Shown here piece by piece: positions 36,550 to 47,547 of a stretch of DNA of 64,000 bases (position 1 is the first letter of the stretch; each line of letters begins with the position of its first letter). This DNA comes from JANXSS01 sp040385645. Lineage in GTDB: Bacteria > Pseudomonadota > Gammaproteobacteria > Burkholderiales > Burkholderiaceae_D. The notes under the pieces were generated by a model that was not told where the DNA came from, did no database searches, and was given only the letters and a program-made list of their open reading frames with translations. Both the position numbers and the translations under genes were made by a program. The stretch lies in assembly GCA_040385645.1 (NCBI GenBank), contig JAZKGZ010000004.1, positions 62,001 to 126,000 of the forward strand, read 5' to 3'.

Positions 36550-37596
36550 TCAAGCGATGCTGGCGTGGCAAACCATGAACCATTGCTGCGGATCGGTCCA
36601 GGCACGACGTACGACGAAGCCAGCCTGTTCGAGCAGTGTCTTGAAGGCTTGCTGCGTATATTTGTAACTGCTTTCCGTATGAATTCGTTCGCCACTTGAA
36701 AAAACCCGCTCGCCACCGGGCCATGAGACAGTCAGCGCCCGGCGTGCTTCGAGGTGCATCTCGACTCTGCTTGCAGCAGAATTGAAAAATCCATGGTGCT
36801 GCCAGTCGCGCACATCGAAATTCGCGTCGAGCAAAATATTTAAATGGCGCAGCAGGTTCAGATTGAATGCTGCCGTAACGCCGAGCGCATCGTCGTAAGC
36901 AGCATCGAGCAAACCGGCATCCTTTATAAGATCAATGCCGATTAACAAGCCGGCGCTTCCGGCCTTGCTACCCCCACTGCCCTGACCAATTTCATCGACT
37001 TCACCAACATTACTGCTTTTCTCATCCGCCTCATTGGAGTCGTCACAGCCAATTACGCAGGCCGTGTGGATTCGGCGCAGATAAGCCAGAGCTTGGTCCG
37101 GTGCGTAATTGCCGATTGAAGAGCCGGGATAGAAAAACAGCCGCCGCTGTCGACGAACCGCCGCTGGCATGTCCAAATTTTGCGAAAAGTCCATGCCCAC
37201 GCCGAGCATGGCGATATCGGGAAAACGTTTGCGTAAAGTCCTTACCGCTTCACGCAAAAAATCTACGGAAATATCGATCGGCACGTATTGCGCTGGCCGT
37301 AGATTCGTGAAGAGTTGCGCAGCCTTGGCACAATTACCTGCGCCCAGATCGATCAGGGTCGCTCCGGTACCGACACTGGCGGCGATTTGTTCAGCAAAGG
37401 CGGTGAAGATCGCCGCCTCGGTACGAGTCGGATAATATTCCGGCAATGCGCAGATCGCTTCGAATAGCTTCGAGCCCAATGCGTCGTACAAATATTTTGG
37501 CGATGTCACCGCTTGCGCGGCATTCAGGCCAGCCTGCAATTCGGCGCGAATCGTCGCGCGTTCGGGCGTATAAAGCTGGATAAAATCATCGGACAT
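36550..37596 (-). CDS. egtD: L-histidine N-alpha-methyltransferase EgtD
   Basis: Trimethylates histidine to hercynine using three SAM, the precursor of ergothioneine and selenoneine. The 348-residue product has the family's PEYYPTRTEAAIF substrate region, SAM loop LIDLGAGNCAKA, PIDISVDFLREA, FFYPGSSIGNY and C-terminal ESSYKYTQQAF. An unusual low-complexity insertion (about 183-215, acidic then Gly/Ser-rich) is absent from typical EgtD of about 320 residues. ATG 37596 or 37605 can start it. It converges on selD across 52 bp with no obvious terminator. Confidence 0.92.
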   Translation of the reverse strand: MSDDFIQLYTPERATIRAELQAGLNAAQAVTSPKYLYDALGSKLFEAICALPEYYPTRTEAAIFTAFAEQIAASVGTGATLIDLGAGNCAKAAQLFTNLRPAQYVPIDISVDFLREAVRTLRKRFPDIAMLGVGMDFSQNLDMPAAVRRQRRLFFYPGSSIGNYAPDQALAYLRRIHTACVIGCDDSNEADEKSSNVGEVDEIGQGSGGSKAGSAGLLIGIDLIKDAGLLDAAYDDALGVTAAFNLNLLRHLNILLDANFDVRDWQHHGFFNSAASRVEMHLEARRALTVSWPGGERVFSSGERIHTESSYKYTQQAFKTLLEQAGFVVRRAWTDPQQWFMVCHASIA

Positions 37597-37756
37597 AGCA
37601 AGCATTGTAACTTTCAATGCCCAAAACATTTTTTGCATGCCCTCACCTACCGTGGCCGAGCCGCGCTGTGCAACCGGTATAAATTTGCCTCATACTGCGT
37701 CGCCAGGATTTTTTATCCGCCGTGAGCCGTTTTTGCCTATTTTTAAAAGGTTTTCT

Positions 37757-38662
37757 ATGAACAGTCGTGATCGCACCTATGCCCCAACTCGTTGGTTGAT
37801 AACGTCGAGGATTTCGACGATGTCGAAGATAGCGAGCGCCGTCTTGCTCAGCGCTGTTGCCAGTTTGTCGCAAGCCCAGCAAGTTCTCCGGGTTTCGGCG
37901 ATTCCCGATGAATCGCCTACTGAATTGCAGCGCAAGTTCAAGCCGCTGGGCGATTACCTGGAAACAAAGCTGGATATGAAAGTGACGTTCACACCAGTCA
38001 CTGACTATGCGGCTTCGGTCGAGGGCTTGGTCGGCAACAAACTCGATCTGGTGTGGTTCGGCGGGTTCACTTTCGTACAGGCGAATGTGCGTAGCGGTGG
38101 AAAAATTATTCCGTTGGTCCAGCGCGAGGAAGACGAGCGTTTTAAATCGGTATTTATTACCACCGATAATTCCATCCGCACGCTGGCGGATTTGAAGGCG
38201 AAGACATTTACGTTCGGTTCCGAGTCATCGACGTCCGGCCATCTGATGCCGCGTTCTTATCTCTTGGCAGCAGGCATCAATCCCGATAGCGATTTAAAGC
38301 GTATAGCTTTTTCGGGCGCACATGATGCAACCGCTGCCGCAGTGTCCGGAGGCAAAGTCGATGCCGGCGCGCTCAATATTTCCGTTTGGGAAAAACTGGT
38401 GGCGCAGTCAAAAGTTGATCCTACTCAAGTAAAGGTTTTCTATACAACGCCCGGTTACTACGACTACAACTGGAGCGTCCGTAGCGATATGAATCCGGTG
38501 GTACGCCAGAAGCTTACCGATGCTTTCCTGGCATTGAAACGCGAGGATCCGCAGGGCAAAGAAATTTTGGATCTGCAACGTGCTACCCGTTTCATTCCTA
38601 CCAAAGCTGAAAACTATCGCGAAATCGAGGCAGCTGCACGTAATGCCGGGTTGCTGAAATAA
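37757..38662 (+). CDS. Periplasmic binding protein, PhnD/PtxB-like, putative selenium-oxyanion ABC importer
   Basis: A 301-residue secreted solute-binding protein. The hydrophobic signal core is IASAVLLSAVASLSQA, and an extended N-region follows from ATG 37757, which has AAAGG 6 bp upstream; ATG 37820 would give a conventional signal. Mature features are the PDESPTELQRKFKPLGDYL start, LDLVWFGGFTF and the anion-binding GSESSTSGH. The PhnD family binds phosphonate or phosphite, but a subfamily beside SenB/SelD-type genes is annotated as putative selenate binding, and the location here fits that group. Ligand assignment is inference. Confidence 0.8.
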   Translation: MNSRDRTYAPTRWLITSRISTMSKIASAVLLSAVASLSQAQQVLRVSAIPDESPTELQRKFKPLGDYLETKLDMKVTFTPVTDYAASVEGLVGNKLDLVWFGGFTFVQANVRSGGKIIPLVQREEDERFKSVFITTDNSIRTLADLKAKTFTFGSESSTSGHLMPRSYLLAAGINPDSDLKRIAFSGAHDATAAAVSGGKVDAGALNISVWEKLVAQSKVDPTQVKVFYTTPGYYDYNWSVRSDMNPVVRQKLTDAFLALKREDPQGKEILDLQRATRFIPTKAENYREIEAAARNAGLLK

Positions 38663-38684
38663 GCGATATGTTTTCAAAAGCGCC

Positions 38685-39593
38685 ATGCTGGGTGCGGCAG
38701 AAAGCGGAACATTCGGGCTGCCGTTGCAAAGCTTACCTGGTGTTATGACGATTTCCCTGGAAATGGTGAGTGTTCAACACACAGGTGCCACCATACCGGC
38801 ACTCTTTGAAGTAACGCTGCGTATCGAAAAGGGTGAGCAAGTCGCTTTGATCGGGCCCTCCGGTGCCGGCAAGACGACGCTGTTGCACACACTAGCGCTA
38901 GCCAAACGACCTAGCCACGGGACCCTTCGCGCCTTCGATACCCTGCCTTGGGAAGCGTCGAATACGCGACGACATGCCCTGCGAGCCCAGCTTTTTCTCG
39001 CACCACAGACACCGCCACTGCCGCCGCGTCAGCGGGTGATCAGTGCGGTGCTTGCTGGCAGGCTGCCTTATTGGGGGCTGTGGCGCGCCCTCGTTTCACT
39101 GATACGTCCATCAGAAACGCAGCGCGCATTCGATGCTCTTTCACGTTTCAGCCTCGAGCATAAGCTGTATGCGCGCGTGGATCGCTTGTCGGGTGGCGAA
39201 CGCCAACGCTGCGGGATGGCTCGGTTGCTGGTGTCGGATGCCAACCTGCTGCTGGTGGACGAGCCGCTCTCTGCACTCGACCCGACGCTGGCCCTGCAAA
39301 CCCTAAACGTGATTCGTGAAGAAGCGCGCAGCCGCGACGCTACCCTCATCTGCAGCCTGCACCAGGTGGAACTCGCGCGGGCGCATTTTGCACGCTTGAT
39401 CGGGCTGCGTGACGGCCGGATCGTCTTCGATGCACCGAGCGCGGCGGTCAGCGAGTCCATGATCGCGGAACTCTACCGCCATGCCGACCGGCACTCGATC
39501 GAGCCAGGGCCGGGGTCGGCGCAGGGGCCAGCAGTGGAACCGATCGTCGGCGCGGCGCTCGAGCATCCGGTCGTAGTCGCCCCGCGCTGTTAG
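38685..39593 (+). CDS. ABC importer ATPase, PhnC-like (putative selenium-oxyanion uptake)
   Basis: Cytoplasmic ATPase of the same importer. Walker A is GPSGAGKTT (58-66), the signature LSGGERQR (168-175), Walker B LLLVDEP, D-loop SALDP, and the switch histidine in CSLHQVELA. ATG 38745 (MTISLEMV) is an alternative start 60 bp inside. The C-terminus has a Pro/Gly-rich extension after the fold. It sits 22 bp after the binding-protein gene. Confidence 0.85.
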   Translation: MLGAAESGTFGLPLQSLPGVMTISLEMVSVQHTGATIPALFEVTLRIEKGEQVALIGPSGAGKTTLLHTLALAKRPSHGTLRAFDTLPWEASNTRRHALRAQLFLAPQTPPLPPRQRVISAVLAGRLPYWGLWRALVSLIRPSETQRAFDALSRFSLEHKLYARVDRLSGGERQRCGMARLLVSDANLLLVDEPLSALDPTLALQTLNVIREEARSRDATLICSLHQVELARAHFARLIGLRDGRIVFDAPSAAVSESMIAELYRHADRHSIEPGPGSAQGPAVEPIVGAALEHPVVVAPRC

Positions 39594-39596
39594 CGC

Positions 39597-40475
39597 TTGC
39601 CGATCGTGCAGACCGCCCGCGCCTCAGACATCGGTACCATTTCCAGAGCCGGTACGCGATCGGCCCCAGCGGACCCTGCCTGGCGTGGCAGAGTGACGAT
39701 TGCCGTAGTCGGCGTGTTTTTGCTCTGGCCGCTACTCGTCGCGGCCGAATTCAAACCCTGGATTTTGTTCGATACGCAAAGCCTGCAGGCGACGGGCAGA
39801 TTTCTGGCTGCATTCGTGCCGCCAGCGCACTCTAGAGACTTCTTGCAGATCGTACTCGAGGCTACGTGGCAGACGATCGCCATTGCTACTGCCGGCCTGA
39901 CCCTGGCGCTGGCAGGCGCAGTGCCGATGACCCTGATCGTCACCGAACGCCTGTCGATCTCGCGCCTGGGAACGGGCCGCATGCATCCAGTTTCGGCCAC
40001 AGTCCGCCAGGTTGCGCGCTGGCTGCTCATACTGTTGCGTAGCGTGCCAGAATTGGTCTGGGCGCTTTTGCTGGTGCGGGTGATCGGTCTCGGGCCGACT
40101 GCCGGTGTGCTGGCGATCGCACTGACCTATTGCGGCATGCTCGGCAAGGTGTATGCAGAAATACTCGAATCGTCGGATCCGCAAGGGACCGAAACCTTGC
40201 TGCGTAATGGCAGCGGGCGGCTCGGTGCCCTGCTCTACGGCGCATTACCGGAAGCGGCGTCGGAACTGGTCTCCTACACGGTGTATCGCTGGGAATGTGC
40301 AATTCGCGGCTCGGTGGTGATGGGGTTCGTGGGTGCTGGCGGGTTAGGTCAGCGACTCGACGAATCGATGAAAATGCTCGATGGTGGTGAAGTCTCGACC
40401 ATGCTGATCATCTTCGTGCTGTTGGTAGCCGGTGCGGACGGTTTAAGCCGGCTGTTAAGGAAGCGCCTGGCATGA
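39597..40475 (+). CDS. ABC importer permease 1, PhnE-like
   Basis: Inner-membrane permease of 292 residues with about six membrane segments. The conserved EAA-type loop contacting the ATPase is seen as ILESSDPQGTETLLRNGSGR, and the PhnE-like GLGPTAGVLAIALTYCGML is present. The start is a non-ATG codon (TTG 39597 or GTG 39606), 3 bp after the ATPase stop, which implies coupled translation. Confidence 0.83.
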   Translation: MPIVQTARASDIGTISRAGTRSAPADPAWRGRVTIAVVGVFLLWPLLVAAEFKPWILFDTQSLQATGRFLAAFVPPAHSRDFLQIVLEATWQTIAIATAGLTLALAGAVPMTLIVTERLSISRLGTGRMHPVSATVRQVARWLLILLRSVPELVWALLLVRVIGLGPTAGVLAIALTYCGMLGKVYAEILESSDPQGTETLLRNGSGRLGALLYGALPEAASELVSYTVYRWECAIRGSVVMGFVGAGGLGQRLDESMKMLDGGEVSTMLIIFVLLVAGADGLSRLLRKRLA

Positions 40476-41266
40476 AACGTTCTCCTTTGCCCATGCCCCC
40501 GCCGATACGACCATCGACCATTGTGCTCCTGCTATGCCTGAGTCTGCTCGTGGTGGCAAGTTTCGCCACACTACCCTGGCCGCTGTACGCATTTTTTACC
40601 GCCGATGCGTTACGTACCACCGGTGAGTTTCTTCGGGGCTTTACTCCGCCGGATTTTTCTGCCGGTTTCATGGGCAAGATCGGCATCGCTACCCTGGAAA
40701 CGCTGGCGATGTCGGCGCTCGGCACGCTACTAGCGGCAGTTTTCGGGCTGTGCCTGGCACTTCCCGCAAGCGGACGCTTCGGTCAAATCATGCGACGCGT
40801 CGTGCGCAGTATTCAAAATATCCTGCGCGCCGTGCCGGAACTGGTATGGGCATCGATACTGCTCATCAGCGCCGGTCTCGGCCCGTTCGCCGGTACGCTG
40901 GCGCTGGCCATACATACCACCGGTGTGCTCGGCAGACTGTTTGCAGAAGCGCTCGAAAACGGCTCGCCCTCACCGGAAGCCGCCTTGCGCGACAATGGCG
41001 CATCACCGGTTGCTGCATTCCTGTATGCCACCCTGCCGCAAACCGTTCCGCAAATGCTGTCCTACACCCTGTATCGATGGGAAAACAATATCCGGGCGGC
41101 GGCGATCCTAGGCGTGGTCGGTGCCGGCGGCTTGGGACAGTTATTGAAATATCATCTATCGTTATTTCAGATGGAACAGGCTGCAACCGTTATTTTGGCA
41201 ATGTTGCTTCTGGTGGCGCTCGTCGATGCCGCAAGTTTTTGGCTGCGACGCGTTTTAATGCGTTGA
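40472..41266 (+). CDS. ABC importer permease 2, PhnE-like
   Basis: Second permease, 264 residues, homologous to the preceding one: LGPFAGTLALAIHTTGVLGR and EALENGSPSPEAALRDNGAS match the first copy's segments, and GVVGAGGLGQLL matches GFVGAGGLGQRL. Its ATG overlaps the first permease stop by 4 bp. The pair probably forms a heterodimer, and the duplication distinguishes this importer from single-PhnE systems. Confidence 0.83.
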   Translation: MKRSPLPMPPPIRPSTIVLLLCLSLLVVASFATLPWPLYAFFTADALRTTGEFLRGFTPPDFSAGFMGKIGIATLETLAMSALGTLLAAVFGLCLALPASGRFGQIMRRVVRSIQNILRAVPELVWASILLISAGLGPFAGTLALAIHTTGVLGRLFAEALENGSPSPEAALRDNGASPVAAFLYATLPQTVPQMLSYTLYRWENNIRAAAILGVVGAGGLGQLLKYHLSLFQMEQAATVILAMLLLVALVDAASFWLRRVLMR

Positions 41267-41287
41267 CTGCAAATTAAACATACCGAC

Positions 41288-41962
41288 ATGCTCGAACTAC
41301 GTAAGCTCAACAAAGGGTATGGCGATGGCCGGCAGGTGCTCACCGATCTCGACTACACGCTCGAGAAGGGCGAATTCGTGGCTGTCATGGGCGACTCCGG
41401 TGTCGGCAAATCGACGCTACTCAATTTGATCGCGGGGCTCGACACCGCCGACAGCGGGAGGATTTTAGTCGATGGCACCGACATCACCAAGCTCGACGAT
41501 GATGCTGCCACGCGCCTGCGACGCCGCAGTTTCGGCTTCGTCTTCCAGGCATTCCATGTATTGCCGCATCTGAGCGTATTGCAAAATATCGCGTTGCCGC
41601 TGCTACTCAATCGCACGGACCCGAAGCAGGCGCTACGAATGCTGGAGGCGGTCGGCCTGGGCGGGCGTGGTGACGATTTTCCACGTCAGCTTTCCGGTGG
41701 GCAGTTGCAACGCGTGGCAATTGCCCGGGCCCTGGTACATCGTCCGGCACTGATCCTGGCGGATGAGCCGACCGGCAATCTGGACCCGGAGACGGCACAT
41801 GAAATATTGCAGCTCATGCGCGACGAATTGAAAGCTAATGGCGCTTCTGCTTTGATGGTGACCCATTCCCACGCTGCTGCGGCGATGGCTGACAAGATAT
41901 TGAACCTGACGCGTGACGGCTTACATCTGGTTTCGGATTCGGTCTTAACAGGAACGCCATGA
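41288..41962 (+). CDS. LolD/AttE-like ABC transporter ATPase
   Basis: A 224-residue ATPase of the LolD/MacB subfamily. Walker A is GDSGVGKST (35-43), then FVFQAFHVLPHLSVLQNI (Q-loop), signature LSGGQLQRVAIARAL, Walker B LILADEPTGNLDPETA and the VTHS switch. It partners the FtsX-type permease whose ATG overlaps its stop by 4 bp. It lies only 21 bp after the importer permease, so it may share the transcript. Confidence 0.88.
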   Translation: MLELRKLNKGYGDGRQVLTDLDYTLEKGEFVAVMGDSGVGKSTLLNLIAGLDTADSGRILVDGTDITKLDDDAATRLRRRSFGFVFQAFHVLPHLSVLQNIALPLLLNRTDPKQALRMLEAVGLGGRGDDFPRQLSGGQLQRVAIARALVHRPALILADEPTGNLDPETAHEILQLMRDELKANGASALMVTHSHAAAAMADKILNLTRDGLHLVSDSVLTGTP

Positions 41963-44559
41963 CCCGCATGACCGTCTGGCTATTGCCGCGCTGGTTGCTA
42001 ACTGGCGAATGGCGTGCGCATCCTCTGCGTGCACTGGTCGCGCTCGCGGCTATCGCTGTCGGCGTTTCCCTCGGTTTTGCCATCGACCTCATCAATGGCG
42101 CAGCATTTAACGAGTTTTCCGCGGCTGTCAGAAGTTTGTCGGGACAATCCGATTTACAGGTGCGTGGCATACAACCTGACTTCGACGAAACCATTTACCC
42201 GCGTCTGGCAATGCTGCCCGGCGTCGCCCTGGCAAGCCCGGTATTGGAAATCGAGGCATCCGTCGTCGGCAGTAAATCCTTGAAAATATTGGGGACCGAT
42301 GTATTCCAGGCTTCGCAGATCGCCCCGGACTTGATCGGCGTGACTGCGCAGGACAAGCCATTCGATACCCTGGCCGACGACGCGATCTTTCTCTCACCGG
42401 CAGCGCAATCGTGGCTGCAAGTCGGTGTCGGTGACATGCTGAGCCTACAGGTGGGAACGCAACGGCTGGCATTGCGCGTGGCAGGTAGCCTGGTGCGTGC
42501 ACGCGCCGGCCAACGCATCGGTGTCATGGACATCGGCGCGGCGCAATGGCGGTTCGGCCGCATCGGCAAGATATCCTGGGTCGATCTGAAACTTGCGCCG
42601 GGTATCGATCGGGCATCCTTTCGCAAAAACCTGCCGACGCGCTTGCAAGCGGCCGTAGTCGTGACCGAGCTGGCAGACCAGGAAGCCCGTACCGACAATA
42701 TGTCGCGCGCCTACCGGGTAAATTTGAACGTGCTGGCATTGGTGGCACTGTTCACCGGTGCTTTTCTGGTATTTTCGACGCAGGCGCTTTCGGTGATACG
42801 ACGACGATCGCAGCTGGCGCTGTTAAGAGTGATGGGCATGACCAGACGGCAGCTTCTCGCGCAGGTATTGCTCGAAGGTGCATTACTGGGCGTGTTGGGA
42901 GCGCTCTTGGGGCTGGCAATCGGTTATGCCATGGCTGCAGCAGCGCTGCATTTTTTCGGCGGCGACCTCGGCGGCGGGTACTTTCCTGGCGTGCAGCCAA
43001 GCGTAAATTTTGATGTCGTCTCCGCCATCGTTTTTTTCATTCTGGGCACCGCGATCGCTGTTCTTGGCACGCTTGCACCAGCCTGGGAAGCGGCGAATGC
43101 CACGCTCGCGCCAGCGCTGAAAGCCGGCAGTGAAGATACCGCACTATCGCGCCTGGCTTCGCCCTGGCCAGGGCTTGCCTGTCTTGCAGCTGGCGGCTTG
43201 ATGACCCTGGCACCACCCGTGTTCGAACTACCGTTGCTCGGTTATGCAGCGGTGGCGCTGATTTTGATCGGCGGTATGGCGCTGATGCCGCGCCTGGCCG
43301 CCGGCGTATTTTCAACCTTGGCACAGGCGTTATCGAGACGTATGGCGGCAAGGCATTCGGCACCACCCGGCGCGTTGCCCACGCTCGTTCTGGCGCGTCT
43401 GGCCAATGCGCCCAATCAAGCATCGATTGCATTGGGAGGCATATTGTCGAGTTTTAGCCTGATGGTCGCCATGGCGATCATGGTGACGAGTTTTCGGGTA
43501 TCGGTAGACGACTGGCTGGGTGAAGTGTTAGCTGCAGACCTGTACGTGCGCGCCACTGCAGCAGGCGATGCCGGCTTGTTGAAGCGCACCGAGCAAGTTG
43601 CCATTGCCACGCTGCCGCAAGTGGCACGTGCCGACTTCTTGCGTACCACCGAACTGACGCTCGACCCGACCCGCCCGGCAGTAGCACTGATTGCACGCGA
43701 GATCGATCTCGACGACCCGGCCAAGGCGCTGCCGATAACCGGCGTAGCATTGACACCACTGGCCTTACGCAACGCCATGGCGCCTCGCGGCGAGAAATCG
43801 GCCATTATGCCAGCCTGGGTTTCTGAAGCGATGGTCGATCTTTATGGTTATGAAGTCGGTAAAGAGATCGAACTTTCGGTGGGCAGTAACGGCATCGGTG
43901 GCAAAAAGCGCTTCGTCGTCGCTGGCATCTGGCGCGACTACGTGCGGCAATCGGGCGCCATTCAGATTCGGTTGAGCGACTATCAGGCACTGACTGGCGA
44001 GCGCGAAATCAACGATGTGGCGCTGCGACTGAATTCCGGTGTGACGCCAACGTCTGCCACTGCCGCTTTGCGCGCGCTACCGTTCGGCGGTAGTCTGACA
44101 ATCACTGCACCGGATGAAATCCGTGCATTGAGTCTGAAAATTTTCGATCGTAGTTTTGCCGTAACCTATCTGCTGGAAGCGGTGGCGGTCGTTATCGGCT
44201 TGTTCGGCATTGCTGCGACCTTCTCCGCACAAACGCTGGCGCGCGCGCATGAATTCGGCATGCTGCGGCACATCGGCGTGACGCGACGCCAGATCTTTGT
44301 CGTACTCGCAGCAGAAGGCGCGATGCTGACTGGCATCGGCATATTGGCTGGCTTCGCAGCAGGTTTCTGTATCAGCCTGATATTGGTGTTCATCGTCAAT
44401 CCGCAATCGTTCCACTGGACAATGCAGTTGCACATTCCTTGGCGCAGTTTGCTCATCGTTGCCTCGTCGTTGCTGGTGGCTGCGGCATTGACAGCGCTGT
44501 TTGCAGGGCGAGCTGCCGTTTCCGGCCAAGTATTGCGAGCGGTACGTGAAGATTGGTGA
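41959..44559 (+). CDS. FtsX-type ABC permease, fused AttF-AttG-like
   Basis: An 866-residue mechanotransmission-type permease. An N-terminal membrane helix (20-40) and a large periplasmic domain precede a first FtsX core (about 250-400: ALLRVMGMTRRQLLAQVLLE). A second periplasmic domain and a second FtsX core follow (about 735-860: GMLRHIGVTRRQIFVVLAAE). Two FtsX modules in one chain suggest a fusion of the AttF and AttG subunits. The substrate is unknown; relatives move lipids, lipoproteins or peptides. Confidence 0.85.
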   Translation: MTRMTVWLLPRWLLTGEWRAHPLRALVALAAIAVGVSLGFAIDLINGAAFNEFSAAVRSLSGQSDLQVRGIQPDFDETIYPRLAMLPGVALASPVLEIEASVVGSKSLKILGTDVFQASQIAPDLIGVTAQDKPFDTLADDAIFLSPAAQSWLQVGVGDMLSLQVGTQRLALRVAGSLVRARAGQRIGVMDIGAAQWRFGRIGKISWVDLKLAPGIDRASFRKNLPTRLQAAVVVTELADQEARTDNMSRAYRVNLNVLALVALFTGAFLVFSTQALSVIRRRSQLALLRVMGMTRRQLLAQVLLEGALLGVLGALLGLAIGYAMAAAALHFFGGDLGGGYFPGVQPSVNFDVVSAIVFFILGTAIAVLGTLAPAWEAANATLAPALKAGSEDTALSRLASPWPGLACLAAGGLMTLAPPVFELPLLGYAAVALILIGGMALMPRLAAGVFSTLAQALSRRMAARHSAPPGALPTLVLARLANAPNQASIALGGILSSFSLMVAMAIMVTSFRVSVDDWLGEVLAADLYVRATAAGDAGLLKRTEQVAIATLPQVARADFLRTTELTLDPTRPAVALIAREIDLDDPAKALPITGVALTPLALRNAMAPRGEKSAIMPAWVSEAMVDLYGYEVGKEIELSVGSNGIGGKKRFVVAGIWRDYVRQSGAIQIRLSDYQALTGEREINDVALRLNSGVTPTSATAALRALPFGGSLTITAPDEIRALSLKIFDRSFAVTYLLEAVAVVIGLFGIAATFSAQTLARAHEFGMLRHIGVTRRQIFVVLAAEGAMLTGIGILAGFAAGFCISLILVFIVNPQSFHWTMQLHIPWRSLLIVASSLLVAAALTALFAGRAAVSGQVLRAVREDW

Positions 44560-45694
44560 TGAAAAAAAACCCACCCACCGATAACCGGTCCCTCATCGAT
44601 CGACGACTACCATGGCAGATGCTGATACCGATATTGCTGGCGGCGTTGGCATGGATCCTGTCGATGCCCTCACCGGCCCGTGCCGCCGCGCCGAGTTTTG
44701 CCGTTGTAACGCCGGACCGTCCGCTGGCGTTACCCGGCGATTTCGGTGCCCATCCCGACTTTCGCACCGAATGGTGGTACGCAACCGGCTGGCTGACGAT
44801 GCCGGATGGCAAACCGCTGGGCTTTCAAATCACGTTTTTCCGCTCCGCAACCGATCATGATGCCGCTAACCCTAGCGCATTCGCACCCAAGCAACTCATC
44901 ATTGCGCATGCGGCATTATCGGACCCGGCGGCAGGCAAACTGCAGCACGCACAAAAAGCACGGCGCGAAGGTTTTGGGTTGGCGCATGCAAAATCTGGCA
45001 ATACCGATCTCAAACTCGAAGACTGGACGCTCAAACGCGACACTGATGGTAGTTATCAAGTCAGTATCGTCGCCACTGACTTTGATCTGAGTTTACGTAT
45101 GACCGTGACTGGGCCGCCGATGTTGCAGGGAAAAAATGGCATTTCGCGCAAGGGTCCGGACCCAAAGCAGGCAAGTTACTATTACAGCGAGCCGCAACTG
45201 AAAGTTGCCGGTAGCGTTACGCGCAACGGCAAAGCAGCTGCCGTGACCGGCACGGCCTGGCTTGATCACGAATGGTCAAGCAGCGTCCTGCATCCCGATG
45301 CGGTCGGCTGGGATTGGGTCGGTGCCAATCTGGACGATGGCAGTGCGCTGATGGCATTCAGGATTCGCGACCAACACGGTGCCGTGCTCTGGTCGCATGC
45401 CGGCCTGCGCGACGCTTCGGGTAAAATTACGCAATTTCCATCGGACCAGGTGCGCTTTACGACACTGCGCAGCTGGCGCTCGCCGCGCACCAATGCTACG
45501 TACCCGGTCGCCACACAAATTCAGACCGGACCATTCATCTGGCAACTACAGCCTCTGATGGACGATCAGGAACTCGATTCCCGACAGTCGACCGGTGCAA
45601 TCTACTGGGAAGGTGCCGTAAAACTGACGCGTGACGGACAGCCAGCCGGCCAAGGTTATCTGGAAATGACCGGCTACGTGAAACCCTTGAAGCT

Positions 45695-45698
<4 letters not shown>
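44559..45698 (+). CDS. AttH/CrtC-like lipocalin-fold protein
   Basis: An exported 379-residue protein. The signal peptide is near 20-45 (LIPILLAALAWILSM...ARAA). The AttH/carotenoid-hydratase-like domain shows HPDFRTEWWYATGWL, LGFQITFFRS, GTAWLDHEWSS and GWDWVGANLDDGSALMAF. The trio LolD-like, FtsX-like and AttH-like matches the AttEFGH arrangement. ATG 44559 overlaps the permease stop by one base (TGATG). Despite the CrtC name there are no carotenoid genes here. It is more likely a periplasmic lipid or substrate-binding partner. Confidence 0.8.
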
Positions 45699-47497
<1,799 letters not shown>

Positions 47498-47547
47498 AGC
47501 GTTCACTGAAACGTTGCCGGGTTTATCGATTTTTAAGGATATCCTTT

